NCBI GenBank assembly: GCA_003223025.1
Contig: QHXR01000003.1
Span: 137,697 to 201,696 of the forward strand
DNA from: Acidobacteriota bacterium
GTDB taxonomy: Bacteria; Acidobacteriota; Blastocatellia; Pyrinomonadales; Pyrinomonadaceae
Reading direction: 5' to 3'
DNA length: 64,000 bases
Part shown: piece by piece, positions 9,079 to 16,965 of the stretch
How the letters are laid out: every line of letters begins with the position of its first letter
How positions within the stretch are numbered: the stretch's first letter is position 1
The notes under the pieces: generated by a model
The model's input: the letters and a program-made list of their open reading frames with translations, nothing else
Database searches by the model: none
Told to the model about the DNA's origin: nothing
Translations under genes and position numbers: made by a program

Positions 9079-9180
9079 GTTCGAACTTTTTATTAAGACT
9101 TACCTTAATCGAACTTCAGCCGTTTCACCGTAAAAGTAAAAGTACGTAAAGCTGAAGTTGTTAAAGTTAGTCGTGCGCAT
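9046..9180 (-). promoter_or_regulatory. Phe/Tyr transcription attenuator with alternative RNA hairpins
   Basis: Three mutually exclusive pairings are visible in the leader RNA. The pause hairpin is AACTTCAGC (9151-9159, inside leader codons 8-10) with GCTGAAGTT (9112-9120). The antiterminator is ACGGCTGAAGTTCGA (9109-9123) with TCGAACAAAAGCCGT (9070-9084), 12 of 15 pairs. The terminator is 9069-9078 with 9046-9055. Segment 3 of the antiterminator overlaps the left arm of the terminator. Ribosome stalling at codons 11-17 (Phe/Tyr) would mask segment 1, free segment 2 and prevent termination. This is the E. coli pheL/trpL logic, inferred here from sequence alone. Confidence 0.88.
9100..9180 (-). 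CDS. Phe/Tyr-rich leader peptide of the aromatic operon
   Basis: A 26-codon frame (ATG 9180, TAA 9100) whose core reads NFNNFSFTYFYFYG: five Phe (codons 6, 9, 11, 14, 16) and three Tyr (13, 15, 17) within 12 codons. The start lies about 8 nt after the predicted transcription start of a TTGACA/TATCTT promoter. GGA lies about 12 nt upstream of the ATG, a weak binding site. The peptide itself is probably functionless; its translation rate would sense charged tRNA-Phe and tRNA-Tyr. The stop codon falls between the two halves of the antiterminator, as in classical attenuators. Confidence 0.88.
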   Translation of the reverse strand: MRTTNFNNFSFTYFYFYGETAEVRLR

Positions 9181-9194
9181 TTTGTGCGAGTTCC

Positions 9195-9224
9195 AAGATA
9201 CCGAGAAGCATCGGGTCGTGTCAA
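9195..9224 (-). promoter_or_regulatory. Promoter of the aroQ-pheA-aroF operon
   Basis: On the minus strand a perfect TTGACA (9219-9224) is followed after 18 nt by TATCTT (9195-9200). It begins 3 bp after the end of the PIG-L gene, so the aromatic operon has its own promoter. Predicted transcription start is near 9188, just before the leader peptide ATG. Confidence 0.7.
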
Positions 9225-9226
9225 AT

Positions 9227-11674
9227 TTATTTTTGAGCTTTCGGCAAACTGATCATATTCGCAAGCAATCGATAAGCTCCGGGAACGCCGGCCGGCAGTT
9301 GCCGGAACAGAGAGTAACTGCAGTAAATATACTTTCCTTTTTCTATGTCCGCGACGACAAGCCCGCCGCTGTTCGCGGGCTCGCCCGAATCATGTGATTC
9401 GAGTAACCCGATATATTTCGGATCCATCGTCGAGAAGTTGTAAAGATTCCTCTCTTGAACCCAGCCTTTGAAATCGTCCGCGGTGATCTTATTTGGAAAG
9501 CTAAAGATTGGATGATCAGGTTGCTCTATCTTGACCGCCGCATTCTCATCGACGACGCGAGGTCCCTGCTGGGCCGGGAACGGAGTCAGGTTCCGCTGGG
9601 CAAATGTATCCGGAAGTTGATACTGAACGATCACTGTACCGCCATTCGACGCGAAATCGAGAAGCCGTTTGTTGTTCGCGACCAGATCCGGACGAACCTG
9701 ATACGCGCGAATGCCGACGACGATCGTGTCGAATCGCAAAAGATCTCCCGATGCAAGCATCGCCGGATCGATCTCTTCTACATCGACGCCGAGTTGCTTG
9801 ATCGCTTCCGCAACCCGATCGCCACTTCCTCGAATGTATCCGACCTTCACCGGTACGGTTTTCAGATCGATCAACTTCACATCCGCTTTTGCCGGGCGAT
9901 AGATGCGATGTGTTTGAATGTGCTCGTAAGCGATCGTCTGCATCGTCTGCGAAAACGTATCGCCATTCGAAGCGGCTTCGGCTTTTATTTGAAAAGTTCC
10001 CGGCGTTCGCGGCATCTCGACCTTGAATTTTACCGTCGCCTTTTCGTTTTTACGTTGCATCGCGAATGGAGCTTCCACCGGCGTCGCATTCCATCCAGTC
10101 GGGAGGGCCAATCGTACTTTCCCATCGGCCGCTCCGTTCATATTGTTCGTAACGCTTACCGAGATCTCTCTAGTCATCTGCGTTGCGTCCGTGGACACGA
10201 TGAGTAGTTCGCGATCAAATGCGACGGCGATCTTAGGAACGATATTCAAATCGCGTCTTACCTCACCACGAATGTCGTCCGCATACCGGTATTCAACCGG
10301 GCGACGGACAACGAATTGCGTTCCCTCGATCTCGAGAGTGATGTCTGCATACGCTGCGGAAGTTCCAAAAGGTTTGCTTGCCGAGTCGCCGGAGGGCATC
10401 GAAAACAGATCCCCATTTCTCGGTGATATCAACCAGTACGGCTGGGTCACACTGCTGTTGGCGGGAATCGCGATGTTGTAGTAACCGGCAAAGTCCGGCT
10501 TTTCGCGGCCAAAGAAGTTCGAAGCTGTCGACGTCGGCTCAGGCCTCGCCGATTGAGGAAAGTTGAATTCGGTCTTCACCAACCGAAGCTTGTCAGCGAG
10601 TGGAGTGAAGACGCGGACAGCCACGGGAACGGTCTCGCCCGGAACAGCAGTTTCCTGATCGGCAAGCAGGTCGATCCGTGCGCCGGCCGCACGCAAAAGC
10701 GCCTCGCGCGACTCCGGAAGGCGAGCAAGTAAAGGCCGGATCAAAAGGTCTGGCTGCGATGGGTTGTAGTCCTTCAAATCAATTTGGACGGGCGCCGGAA
10801 AACGCACGCAGTCGAAGATGCCGAGGTCGTTTTCTCCGGTCAGGATAGGGCTGATCAGGTCAAGACTAGAAAAGAGATCACCTTTTAGCTCGAGCACGCC
10901 CTGCTCCTGCGAACGATGCTGGCTGCGGGCTTGCATCGCGATCTCGAAATACGATCGCCCAAGCAGCGGATTGTATTGACCGGTATTGATCTTTAGCATC
11001 GGTTCGCCTGATCCGCGATGACGAACGTAGAATTTCTTCACGATCCACGGAGCACCTGCATCGACGCATTGCGACGGATCGGCCGCAGCCTTCACCGAGA
11101 GGGGCGAGATATAACCCGCATATTGATGCTGCCCGTGTCCGTCCGCAGGGGTTCCGCCGAAGACGGAGACGACGACATGCGGCTGGAACGAACGGATAAC
11201 GCGGACGACATCGCAGAGAATTATTTTCTCGTCCCATTTCTGTTTCGCCTCGTCCAGCGTTTTCGAAAATCCGTAATCGTAAGCACGTGTGAAAAACTGA
11301 TGTGCTCCGTCGAGTCTTCGCGCCTGAAGCAATTCTTCGGTTCGGATCACTCCGAGTGCTTCTCCGAGTTCCGGTCCGATCAGATTTTGTCCGCCATCGC
11401 CGCGAGTCAGCGAGAGGTACGCTGTTCTCGCGCTCAGGCCGCGGGCAAGAAATGTCAGAAGCGCGCTGTCTTCGTCATCAGGATGTGCTCCGATCATCAA
11501 AACAGTTGCATTCGTGTTAAGACGCTTCAGATCCTGCGCGAGCCCGAGAGCTCCTTGATCGTAGATTGCACGCACCTGCGCAGTTGCGGACAGCGTCGCG
11601 GACAAAAGGACGGCGCCGATGAATGTGGATAAATACGTCCGCTGCGAAACCACCATTCTAATAAACTCGTGCAA
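9227..11674 (-). CDS. Exported PIG-L family deacetylase with C-terminal GATase-like region
   Basis: An 815-residue exported protein. The signal peptide ends near SATLSATAQ. The PIG-L (LmbE-like) zinc deacetylase domain has AHPDDED (H64, D66, D67), SLTRGDGGQNLIG and DGHGQHQYAG. A long beta-sandwich region (NEW3-like, VSVTNNMNGAADGKVRLALP) follows. The C-terminal 220 residues (VGYIRGSGDRVAEAIKQLGVD...) resemble class I glutamine amidotransferase-like folds. Family enzymes deacetylate N-acetyl-sugar derivatives; this substrate is unknown. TTG 11674 was chosen for the upstream AAGGGGAG; ATG 11656 and ATG 11722 are alternatives. It is not the short BshB-type deacetylase. Confidence 0.85.
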   Translation of the reverse strand: MHEFIRMVVSQRTYLSTFIGAVLLSATLSATAQVRAIYDQGALGLAQDLKRLNTNATVLMIGAHPDDEDSALLTFLARGLSARTAYLSLTRGDGGQNLIGPELGEALGVIRTEELLQARRLDGAHQFFTRAYDYGFSKTLDEAKQKWDEKIILCDVVRVIRSFQPHVVVSVFGGTPADGHGQHQYAGYISPLSVKAAADPSQCVDAGAPWIVKKFYVRHRGSGEPMLKINTGQYNPLLGRSYFEIAMQARSQHRSQEQGVLELKGDLFSSLDLISPILTGENDLGIFDCVRFPAPVQIDLKDYNPSQPDLLIRPLLARLPESREALLRAAGARIDLLADQETAVPGETVPVAVRVFTPLADKLRLVKTEFNFPQSARPEPTSTASNFFGREKPDFAGYYNIAIPANSSVTQPYWLISPRNGDLFSMPSGDSASKPFGTSAAYADITLEIEGTQFVVRRPVEYRYADDIRGEVRRDLNIVPKIAVAFDRELLIVSTDATQMTREISVSVTNNMNGAADGKVRLALPTGWNATPVEAPFAMQRKNEKATVKFKVEMPRTPGTFQIKAEAASNGDTFSQTMQTIAYEHIQTHRIYRPAKADVKLIDLKTVPVKVGYIRGSGDRVAEAIKQLGVDVEEIDPAMLASGDLLRFDTIVVGIRAYQVRPDLVANNKRLLDFASNGGTVIVQYQLPDTFAQRNLTPFPAQQGPRVVDENAAVKIEQPDHPIFSFPNKITADDFKGWVQERNLYNFSTMDPKYIGLLESHDSGEPANSGGLVVADIEKGKYIYCSYSLFRQLPAGVPGAYRLLANMISLPKAQK

Positions 11675-11751
11675 TTTGATTCTCCCCTTATCCAAAACTG
11701 ATCTGTGCTTATCTGCGCTCATATGCGGTCGATATCTTTCGTTATCAAAAC

Positions 11752-13203
11752 CTATGATCTCGGTACGACCAACTTTTCGTTGAATGGAAACTCGCCCCGT
11801 TTATAAGACCGGACAAGAAAAACCAGGAAGCCGACGACGATCAGCACCGCGGCGTACTTCACTTGTTTCTCAAAACCGTCGCGCATGAATAACACATACA
11901 AAAATCCGCCCAAGGCGATCAAGGCTGGAAGCGGATAGAGCCACATACGAAAAGGACGCGGCATATCCGGGCGAGTCTTTCGCAGGACCAACAGCCCGAT
12001 TATTTGCGCGACAAATTGGACAATGATCCGGATGACAACAAGCGCCGCGATCACATCCGCCAGTCTGAAAAAACAAAACAGCATCGCGATCCCGCCCATC
12101 GTCAACAACGATACGTATGGGAAATGATGCCGCGGATGGAGCTTGGCGAATACCTTAAAATAGTTTCCGTCGAGAGCCGCCGCGTAAGGTACGCGCGAAT
12201 AACCGAGCAGCAACGAAAACACGGATGAGAATGCGGTGAACATAATCAGCAGCGTTGCGATCACACCCGCGGTCGGACCGTAAAGTCGCTCCATCAATGT
12301 CGAGATCACGTACTGCCGAACACCGGCATTCTCCGGCCTCGCCATATCGACAAATTCTCGCCAAGGTATGACGCCGAGTATCGCGATATTCATCACGATG
12401 TAGATCGTCGCCACGAGCAATATCGAATAGATGATCGCACGCGGGATCGTTCGCTCCGGATCCTTTACCTCGCCCGCAAAAAAGTTGACGTTGTAATAGC
12501 CCCAGTAGTCGTAAACGGAGATGAGAAGTGCTGCACCTAACCCCGTAAAAAATTCCGGACGTAAAGTGAAAGCGTCGGGCGGAAAATCGAACGCTACGCG
12601 AGAGTCGAAATGCGTGATGCCTGCGAAGATCACCCAAAGGATTGTGATGACGACACCGATCCAAAGAAACTTGGAAAATGTTTCAATGATCGTGATCCGC
12701 CGGTACAACAGGATCACGGCGAGAACGAGTGCACCTATTCCCGCGAGAGCCACCGGAATCGAATTTAACTCGACGTTGCCGAGGAGCGGGAGAGACAGTT
12801 TCGACGCACTACCCATCGACGGAAAAATGTACGTCGAATATTGAGCGAGGCCGATTCCACCCGACGCGATCGATAAGGGCGCCGAGAACGTTAGTTGCCA
12901 GATGAAGAGGAACGACATGAGGCGTCCCCATTTCGACGCTCCGTAAATCGTCTTCAGATAATTGTATGGCCCGCCAGAATGCGGCATCGAAGTTCCGAGC
13001 TCGGCCCAGACCAGGCCGTCGCACATCACGAGCACTGCACCGAAGATCCATCCGAGCATCGCCTGCGGTCCGCCCATGGCCGCAACGATCAACGGAATGG
13101 TAATGAACGGTCCGACGCCGATCATGTCGATCATGTTCAGTGCCGTCGCTCCGCTCACACCTACACCGCGGATCAGTTTGTCGTCGGTAGTTTCGGTATT
13201 CAT
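11752..13203 (-). CDS. APC-family amino acid permease
   Basis: A 483-residue integral membrane protein with about 12 hydrophobic segments. The N-terminal signature GVSGATALNMIDMIGVGPFITIPLIV is typical of the amino acid/polyamine/organocation superfamily, as is EVKDPERTIPRAI between helices 6 and 7. The C-terminus (VRSYKRGEFPFNEKLVVP) is cytoplasmic. Substrate cannot be assigned. It is 9 bp downstream of mutL and probably co-transcribed with it, although the functions are unrelated. Confidence 0.9.
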   Translation of the reverse strand: MNTETTDDKLIRGVGVSGATALNMIDMIGVGPFITIPLIVAAMGGPQAMLGWIFGAVLVMCDGLVWAELGTSMPHSGGPYNYLKTIYGASKWGRLMSFLFIWQLTFSAPLSIASGGIGLAQYSTYIFPSMGSASKLSLPLLGNVELNSIPVALAGIGALVLAVILLYRRITIIETFSKFLWIGVVITILWVIFAGITHFDSRVAFDFPPDAFTLRPEFFTGLGAALLISVYDYWGYYNVNFFAGEVKDPERTIPRAIIYSILLVATIYIVMNIAILGVIPWREFVDMARPENAGVRQYVISTLMERLYGPTAGVIATLLIMFTAFSSVFSLLLGYSRVPYAAALDGNYFKVFAKLHPRHHFPYVSLLTMGGIAMLFCFFRLADVIAALVVIRIIVQFVAQIIGLLVLRKTRPDMPRPFRMWLYPLPALIALGGFLYVLFMRDGFEKQVKYAAVLIVVGFLVFLVRSYKRGEFPFNEKLVVPRS

Positions 13204-13212
13204 CGATCTCGA

Positions 13213-15171
13213 TCAGGTCCGGTGAAATCCTCTTTCGATATCTTTCATTGTGAGTCGGAGTATTACGGGCCGGCCGTGCGGGCATGTCGTCGGCGATGAA
13301 GTAACGAGGAGCCGGTCGATCAGCCACTGCATTTTTTCGGGAGTGAGCTTCATGTTGATCTTTACGGCGGCCTTGCACGCAAGGCTCGCAGCGATGTCAT
13401 CGCGAAGCGTTTGTTTCGCTCCGCCGCGCTTGTCGAGCTCAATGTGATCGAGTATCTCGGCGAAAAGATTTCGAGCTTCATGAGGCGGCAGATCCGTCGG
13501 GATCGACTTGATCGCGATCGTGCGTCCGGACAGACGCATGACTCCGAATCCGAGCGACGACAGATCATCTTCGATCAACTCGAAAGCTTGCGCCTGAGCC
13601 GGTGTGAGATCGATCGTTTCGGGGAGCAGCAGATTTTGCGATTCTATAATTCGTTCGGTCTCGCTCTTCCGGAATTTGTCGAAGAGAATGCGTTCGTGAG
13701 CGACGTGCTGATCGATAAGCAGCATGCCTTCGTCGTCGACGGCGATAATAAAACTGTCGTGAAGCTGAGCTATCGGTCGGATCTTACTCGAAGAAACATC
13801 GCCGACCTCGATCGATCGGACATAGCGCTCGGCGGAGTTCACGGGCGGAAGATCGGTCGTTGATCGACTGAGATTTTGAAGTAGGTCAATTGACGGAGTC
13901 TCCCCACCCGAAACGCCGGCGAGCTCGTTCGCACGTTGCTCGAAATCGGCTGCGAAGTTTGGCGAGAAAGCGTGCTCGAATACCGTCTCGTTTTCCAAAT
14001 CCGAAGCGGGCTCCGAACCTTCTGACAAGTTTCGCGTCGTCGAGGTCTCGGCCACGTGAGGCCCGTCATCAGAAACCTGAAAACTCATCGGCTGTTGAAC
14101 AGAATTAGGCGCCGACATCTCAGACCCGGCGGACGCCGCTACTTGAAGTTCCTGCGTTCTCTCTTCACTTCGGACAGCGATTCCGCCCTCGGCTAGAGCA
14201 CTACGAATCGCTTCGGCGATCACATCTTTCACCGCTTCGGTACGGCGGAAACGAACCTCGGTTTTTGCCGGGTGAACGTTAACATCGAGCTCTTCGAGCG
14301 GCACGTCTATAAAAAGAAAAGCGACCGGATAGACGCCGTGCGGAAGTACCGATCTATATCCTTCGAGCAGACCGCCGGCGATAGTTTTGTCTCTGACGAA
14401 TCTTTGGTTGACGAAAAAGTACTGGGCATCCCGCGTCGTCCGTCGTTCGCGCGGAGCAGAAATAAATCCTGAAACCTTTGCGATAAAATCCCGACCTCCT
14501 TTAACCGGCAAAAGGCTATCAAGTAACGCCGGCCCGAAGATCTGAAACGCTCTTTCGCGAAGGTCCTTCGCCGGCGAAACGCGCAGCACTTCCCTTCCGT
14601 TGCTCGTTAGGGCGAAAGCAATCTCCGGATGTGCAAGAGCGTAGTGCGTCACGATACCGGTGAGGTGATAGTTCTCGGTCGGCTCGGACCGCATGAACTT
14701 GCGCCGGGCTGGCGTGTTGTAGAAAAGGTCGCGAACAGAGATCGTCGTTCCCGGAGCTCGGCCGGCATCTTTCACATCAACGAGCCTTCCGCCTTCGACC
14801 AAAACTTTAGTTGCGGCGTCATTTTCTAAGGTCCGCGTCGTTAGTTCGACTTTCGCAACCGACGCGATCGAGGCGAGAGCTTCTCCGCGAAATCCCAGCG
14901 TGCCGATCGCCGCCAGATCTTCGAGCGTGCTTATCTTCGAAGTCGCGTGCCGCTCAAACGCGAGGATCGCATCGTCCCGCTCCATTCCGCTGCCGTCGTC
15001 GGAAACGCGCATCAGCCTGCGACCGCCGAGCTCGATGTCGATCTCAACACGCGTCGCACCGGCATCGATGGAATTCTCGACTAGCTCTTTTACAACCGAA
15101 GCGGGACGCTCGACGACTTCGCCGGCGGCGATCTGATTGGCCAGGTTGTCGGGCAGAACCTTTATCTTCAT
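13213..15171 (-). CDS. mutL: DNA mismatch repair protein MutL
   Basis: Couples mismatch recognition by MutS to strand excision. The N-terminal GHKL ATPase has KELVENSIDAG (E29, N33), VSDDGSGM and TLGFRGEALASIA. An acidic, Ser-rich linker spans about residues 340-450. The C-terminal dimerisation domain carries LLIDQHVAHERILFDKF, ACKAAVKI and TCPHGRPVI, the pattern of endonuclease-active MutL, although the last Glu of DQHA-x2-E-x4-E is Asp here. Length is 652 residues. The ATG overlaps the bshC stop (TAATG), indicating coupling. Confidence 0.96.
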   Translation of the reverse strand: MKIKVLPDNLANQIAAGEVVERPASVVKELVENSIDAGATRVEIDIELGGRRLMRVSDDGSGMERDDAILAFERHATSKISTLEDLAAIGTLGFRGEALASIASVAKVELTTRTLENDAATKVLVEGGRLVDVKDAGRAPGTTISVRDLFYNTPARRKFMRSEPTENYHLTGIVTHYALAHPEIAFALTSNGREVLRVSPAKDLRERAFQIFGPALLDSLLPVKGGRDFIAKVSGFISAPRERRTTRDAQYFFVNQRFVRDKTIAGGLLEGYRSVLPHGVYPVAFLFIDVPLEELDVNVHPAKTEVRFRRTEAVKDVIAEAIRSALAEGGIAVRSEERTQELQVAASAGSEMSAPNSVQQPMSFQVSDDGPHVAETSTTRNLSEGSEPASDLENETVFEHAFSPNFAADFEQRANELAGVSGGETPSIDLLQNLSRSTTDLPPVNSAERYVRSIEVGDVSSSKIRPIAQLHDSFIIAVDDEGMLLIDQHVAHERILFDKFRKSETERIIESQNLLLPETIDLTPAQAQAFELIEDDLSSLGFGVMRLSGRTIAIKSIPTDLPPHEARNLFAEILDHIELDKRGGAKQTLRDDIAASLACKAAVKINMKLTPEKMQWLIDRLLVTSSPTTCPHGRPVILRLTMKDIERGFHRT

Positions 15172-16850
15172 TACAAGTAAAGCAGGCGGTGATCGCGTTC
15201 TTCGAGGTCGATCGAATCGTATATCCAGTCTATGAAGTAAGGGCCGTAGCGCAAAACGAAAGTCTCGACATTAAGCGTCCTTTCCTGAAGATGGCCGTCT
15301 GGCATCAGCGAGGCAAAAAGCGTCCGAAGCTGCCGATTGACGACCTCGTCGCGTTCGATCTGCGCACGATGAAACTTGTTTCGCACCGCCGAGATGTGGT
15401 GCATGATCTTCGGGCGACGCTTAGCCAGATTCGCAGCCAGCGTCGGATCGATCCTCGAGATCTCCTGATCAAGTTTATTCAGCTCCAGATTGATGTCGTC
15501 TTCGGCATCGGCAAACAACCGGGACGTGGATGGATTCACAAATCGCTCGACGATACCGGGCAGCACGCTTTCGAAACCGGCGAACAGATCGGTGAAATCC
15601 AGTTCGTACTTCTCGAGGGTCCGCGCGTGCTTTGCCTCGACGATCGTATAGCTCTGTCGATGAAGTATCGTAGTAGCCGGGCGTTCCAGAATCCGGTAGA
15701 CCTCGCTGTTCTGTGCAAAGTATGAGATCTCCGCGCCGCCGCCAAAGTAACAGATCGTCGGAAACAGATAATCCTGGACTACCGGGCGAAGCATCACACC
15801 CGGACTTAATCGATCCGGTTCGGCTAACGCGATCTGCGAGATCTCATCGTTGGAGAACTCGATCTTCGTATCAGTGACCCGGTATGTTCGGTCGTCCTTT
15901 CGTCGGACCGAGCGTCGCACGCCGTCGTCCGTGTGATAGAAGAGCGGGAAGTAATCCGGCGTAACAAGGACCTGCGGCTCAAAGCCATCGGACTTCAATT
16001 CTTTCGAACGGTCGACTAACGCGGCGACAGTTTCCTCGCTTCGGCGCACGGCCTGGGAATAGATCGGAGACGCAAGTTTCTTTAGTCGAGGATCCAGCGG
16101 ATCAACGACGATGAGACCGTAGTTTTCAAACAGCTTCTGAATGTGCGAGCAAAAGGCGGTGCCGATCTTCGCTCCCGGCGACCATATGGATTTCAGTGTT
16201 TCCGCAACGCTTCCCTTGAACTCGGAATCAGGCAGTGAATCCAACAAGCGGGAAAGCTCGGCCTCAAAGGATTTGGGAACGGCGATCCCACCGACGGAAT
16301 TCCCGGCAAGCTTCGGATCCGACGCAATCTCGATAGTTGTCGGGTCACCCGTACTGTCGAGCATGACGGTTCGCGCGATCTCGTCGAAGTCATGATCTTC
16401 GGTCGCAGCCCAAAATACGGGAACGGCATTCTGCCCACGCTCGCTAAGACAGTTCGCCATCTTCATCGCCGAAAGAGCTTTGTAGATCGTGTATAGCGGA
16501 CCGGTCAGCAATCCCGCTTGTTGACCTGTGAGGACAGCGACTGTGTCATCGCGTTGTAAACGAGCAATGTTCTCGAACGTTTTCGATCCAGCCTTGAACC
16601 GAAGATTCTGGTCCTCGAGAATTTCGCACAAAACGGCGCGATCGATCGTGTACGCGTTGAGAACCTCGCTCGCTCGAGATGAGATTTCGAGATGAGACGC
16701 GACTACGTTCGGATAATATTTTCGGAGACTTAACGGATCGGATTGGTATTGAAGAAAGAGTTTGGACTGAGCAGGAATTCTGGCGAAATTAACCGTCTCG
16801 AAACGCAGATTCGATTTGCTTGTTGCGGGCGGACAACCGGTTTCCTGCAT
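15171..16850 (-). CDS. bshC: Bacillithiol biosynthesis cysteine-adding enzyme BshC
   Basis: Adds cysteine to glucosaminyl-malate in the last step of bacillithiol synthesis. Family hallmarks are VLTGQQAGLLTGPLYTIYKA (around residue 110), PVFWAATEDHDFDEI, a long central Rossmann-like core, and the C-terminal coiled coil (EISRIDPTLAANLAKRRPKI). Length 559 residues is normal. GGAG lies 9 nt before the ATG. No bshA or bshB is in this window. Its presence suggests bacillithiol serves as low-molecular-weight thiol here, as reported for some Acidobacteriota. Confidence 0.94.
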   Translation of the reverse strand: MQETGCPPATSKSNLRFETVNFARIPAQSKLFLQYQSDPLSLRKYYPNVVASHLEISSRASEVLNAYTIDRAVLCEILEDQNLRFKAGSKTFENIARLQRDDTVAVLTGQQAGLLTGPLYTIYKALSAMKMANCLSERGQNAVPVFWAATEDHDFDEIARTVMLDSTGDPTTIEIASDPKLAGNSVGGIAVPKSFEAELSRLLDSLPDSEFKGSVAETLKSIWSPGAKIGTAFCSHIQKLFENYGLIVVDPLDPRLKKLASPIYSQAVRRSEETVAALVDRSKELKSDGFEPQVLVTPDYFPLFYHTDDGVRRSVRRKDDRTYRVTDTKIEFSNDEISQIALAEPDRLSPGVMLRPVVQDYLFPTICYFGGGAEISYFAQNSEVYRILERPATTILHRQSYTIVEAKHARTLEKYELDFTDLFAGFESVLPGIVERFVNPSTSRLFADAEDDINLELNKLDQEISRIDPTLAANLAKRRPKIMHHISAVRNKFHRAQIERDEVVNRQLRTLFASLMPDGHLQERTLNVETFVLRYGPYFIDWIYDSIDLEERDHRLLYL

Positions 16851-16913
16851 TTATTGGAGCTCCGTACTTGCTGAAATTATAGAGGCTGATCAACGCATCC
16901 TCCAAATAGCAAA

Positions 16914-16946
16914 CAAAAAGAGGCAGCCCCGTCAGGAACCGCCTCT
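16914..16946 (-). terminator. Intrinsic terminator after the Asp-box protein gene
   Basis: On the minus strand AGAGGC (16941-16946) pairs with GCCTCT (16919-16924), enclosing a 16-nt loop and followed by TTTTTG. It lies 20 bp after the stop codon at 16966. Confidence 0.65.
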
Positions 16947-16965
16947 CAAACCAAATATCTGCAGT

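Noticed and set aside
9227-11674. PIG-L deacetylase considered as BshB partner of BshC
   Set aside because: It is exported, about 815 residues and multi-domain, unlike the short cytoplasmic BshB enzymes.
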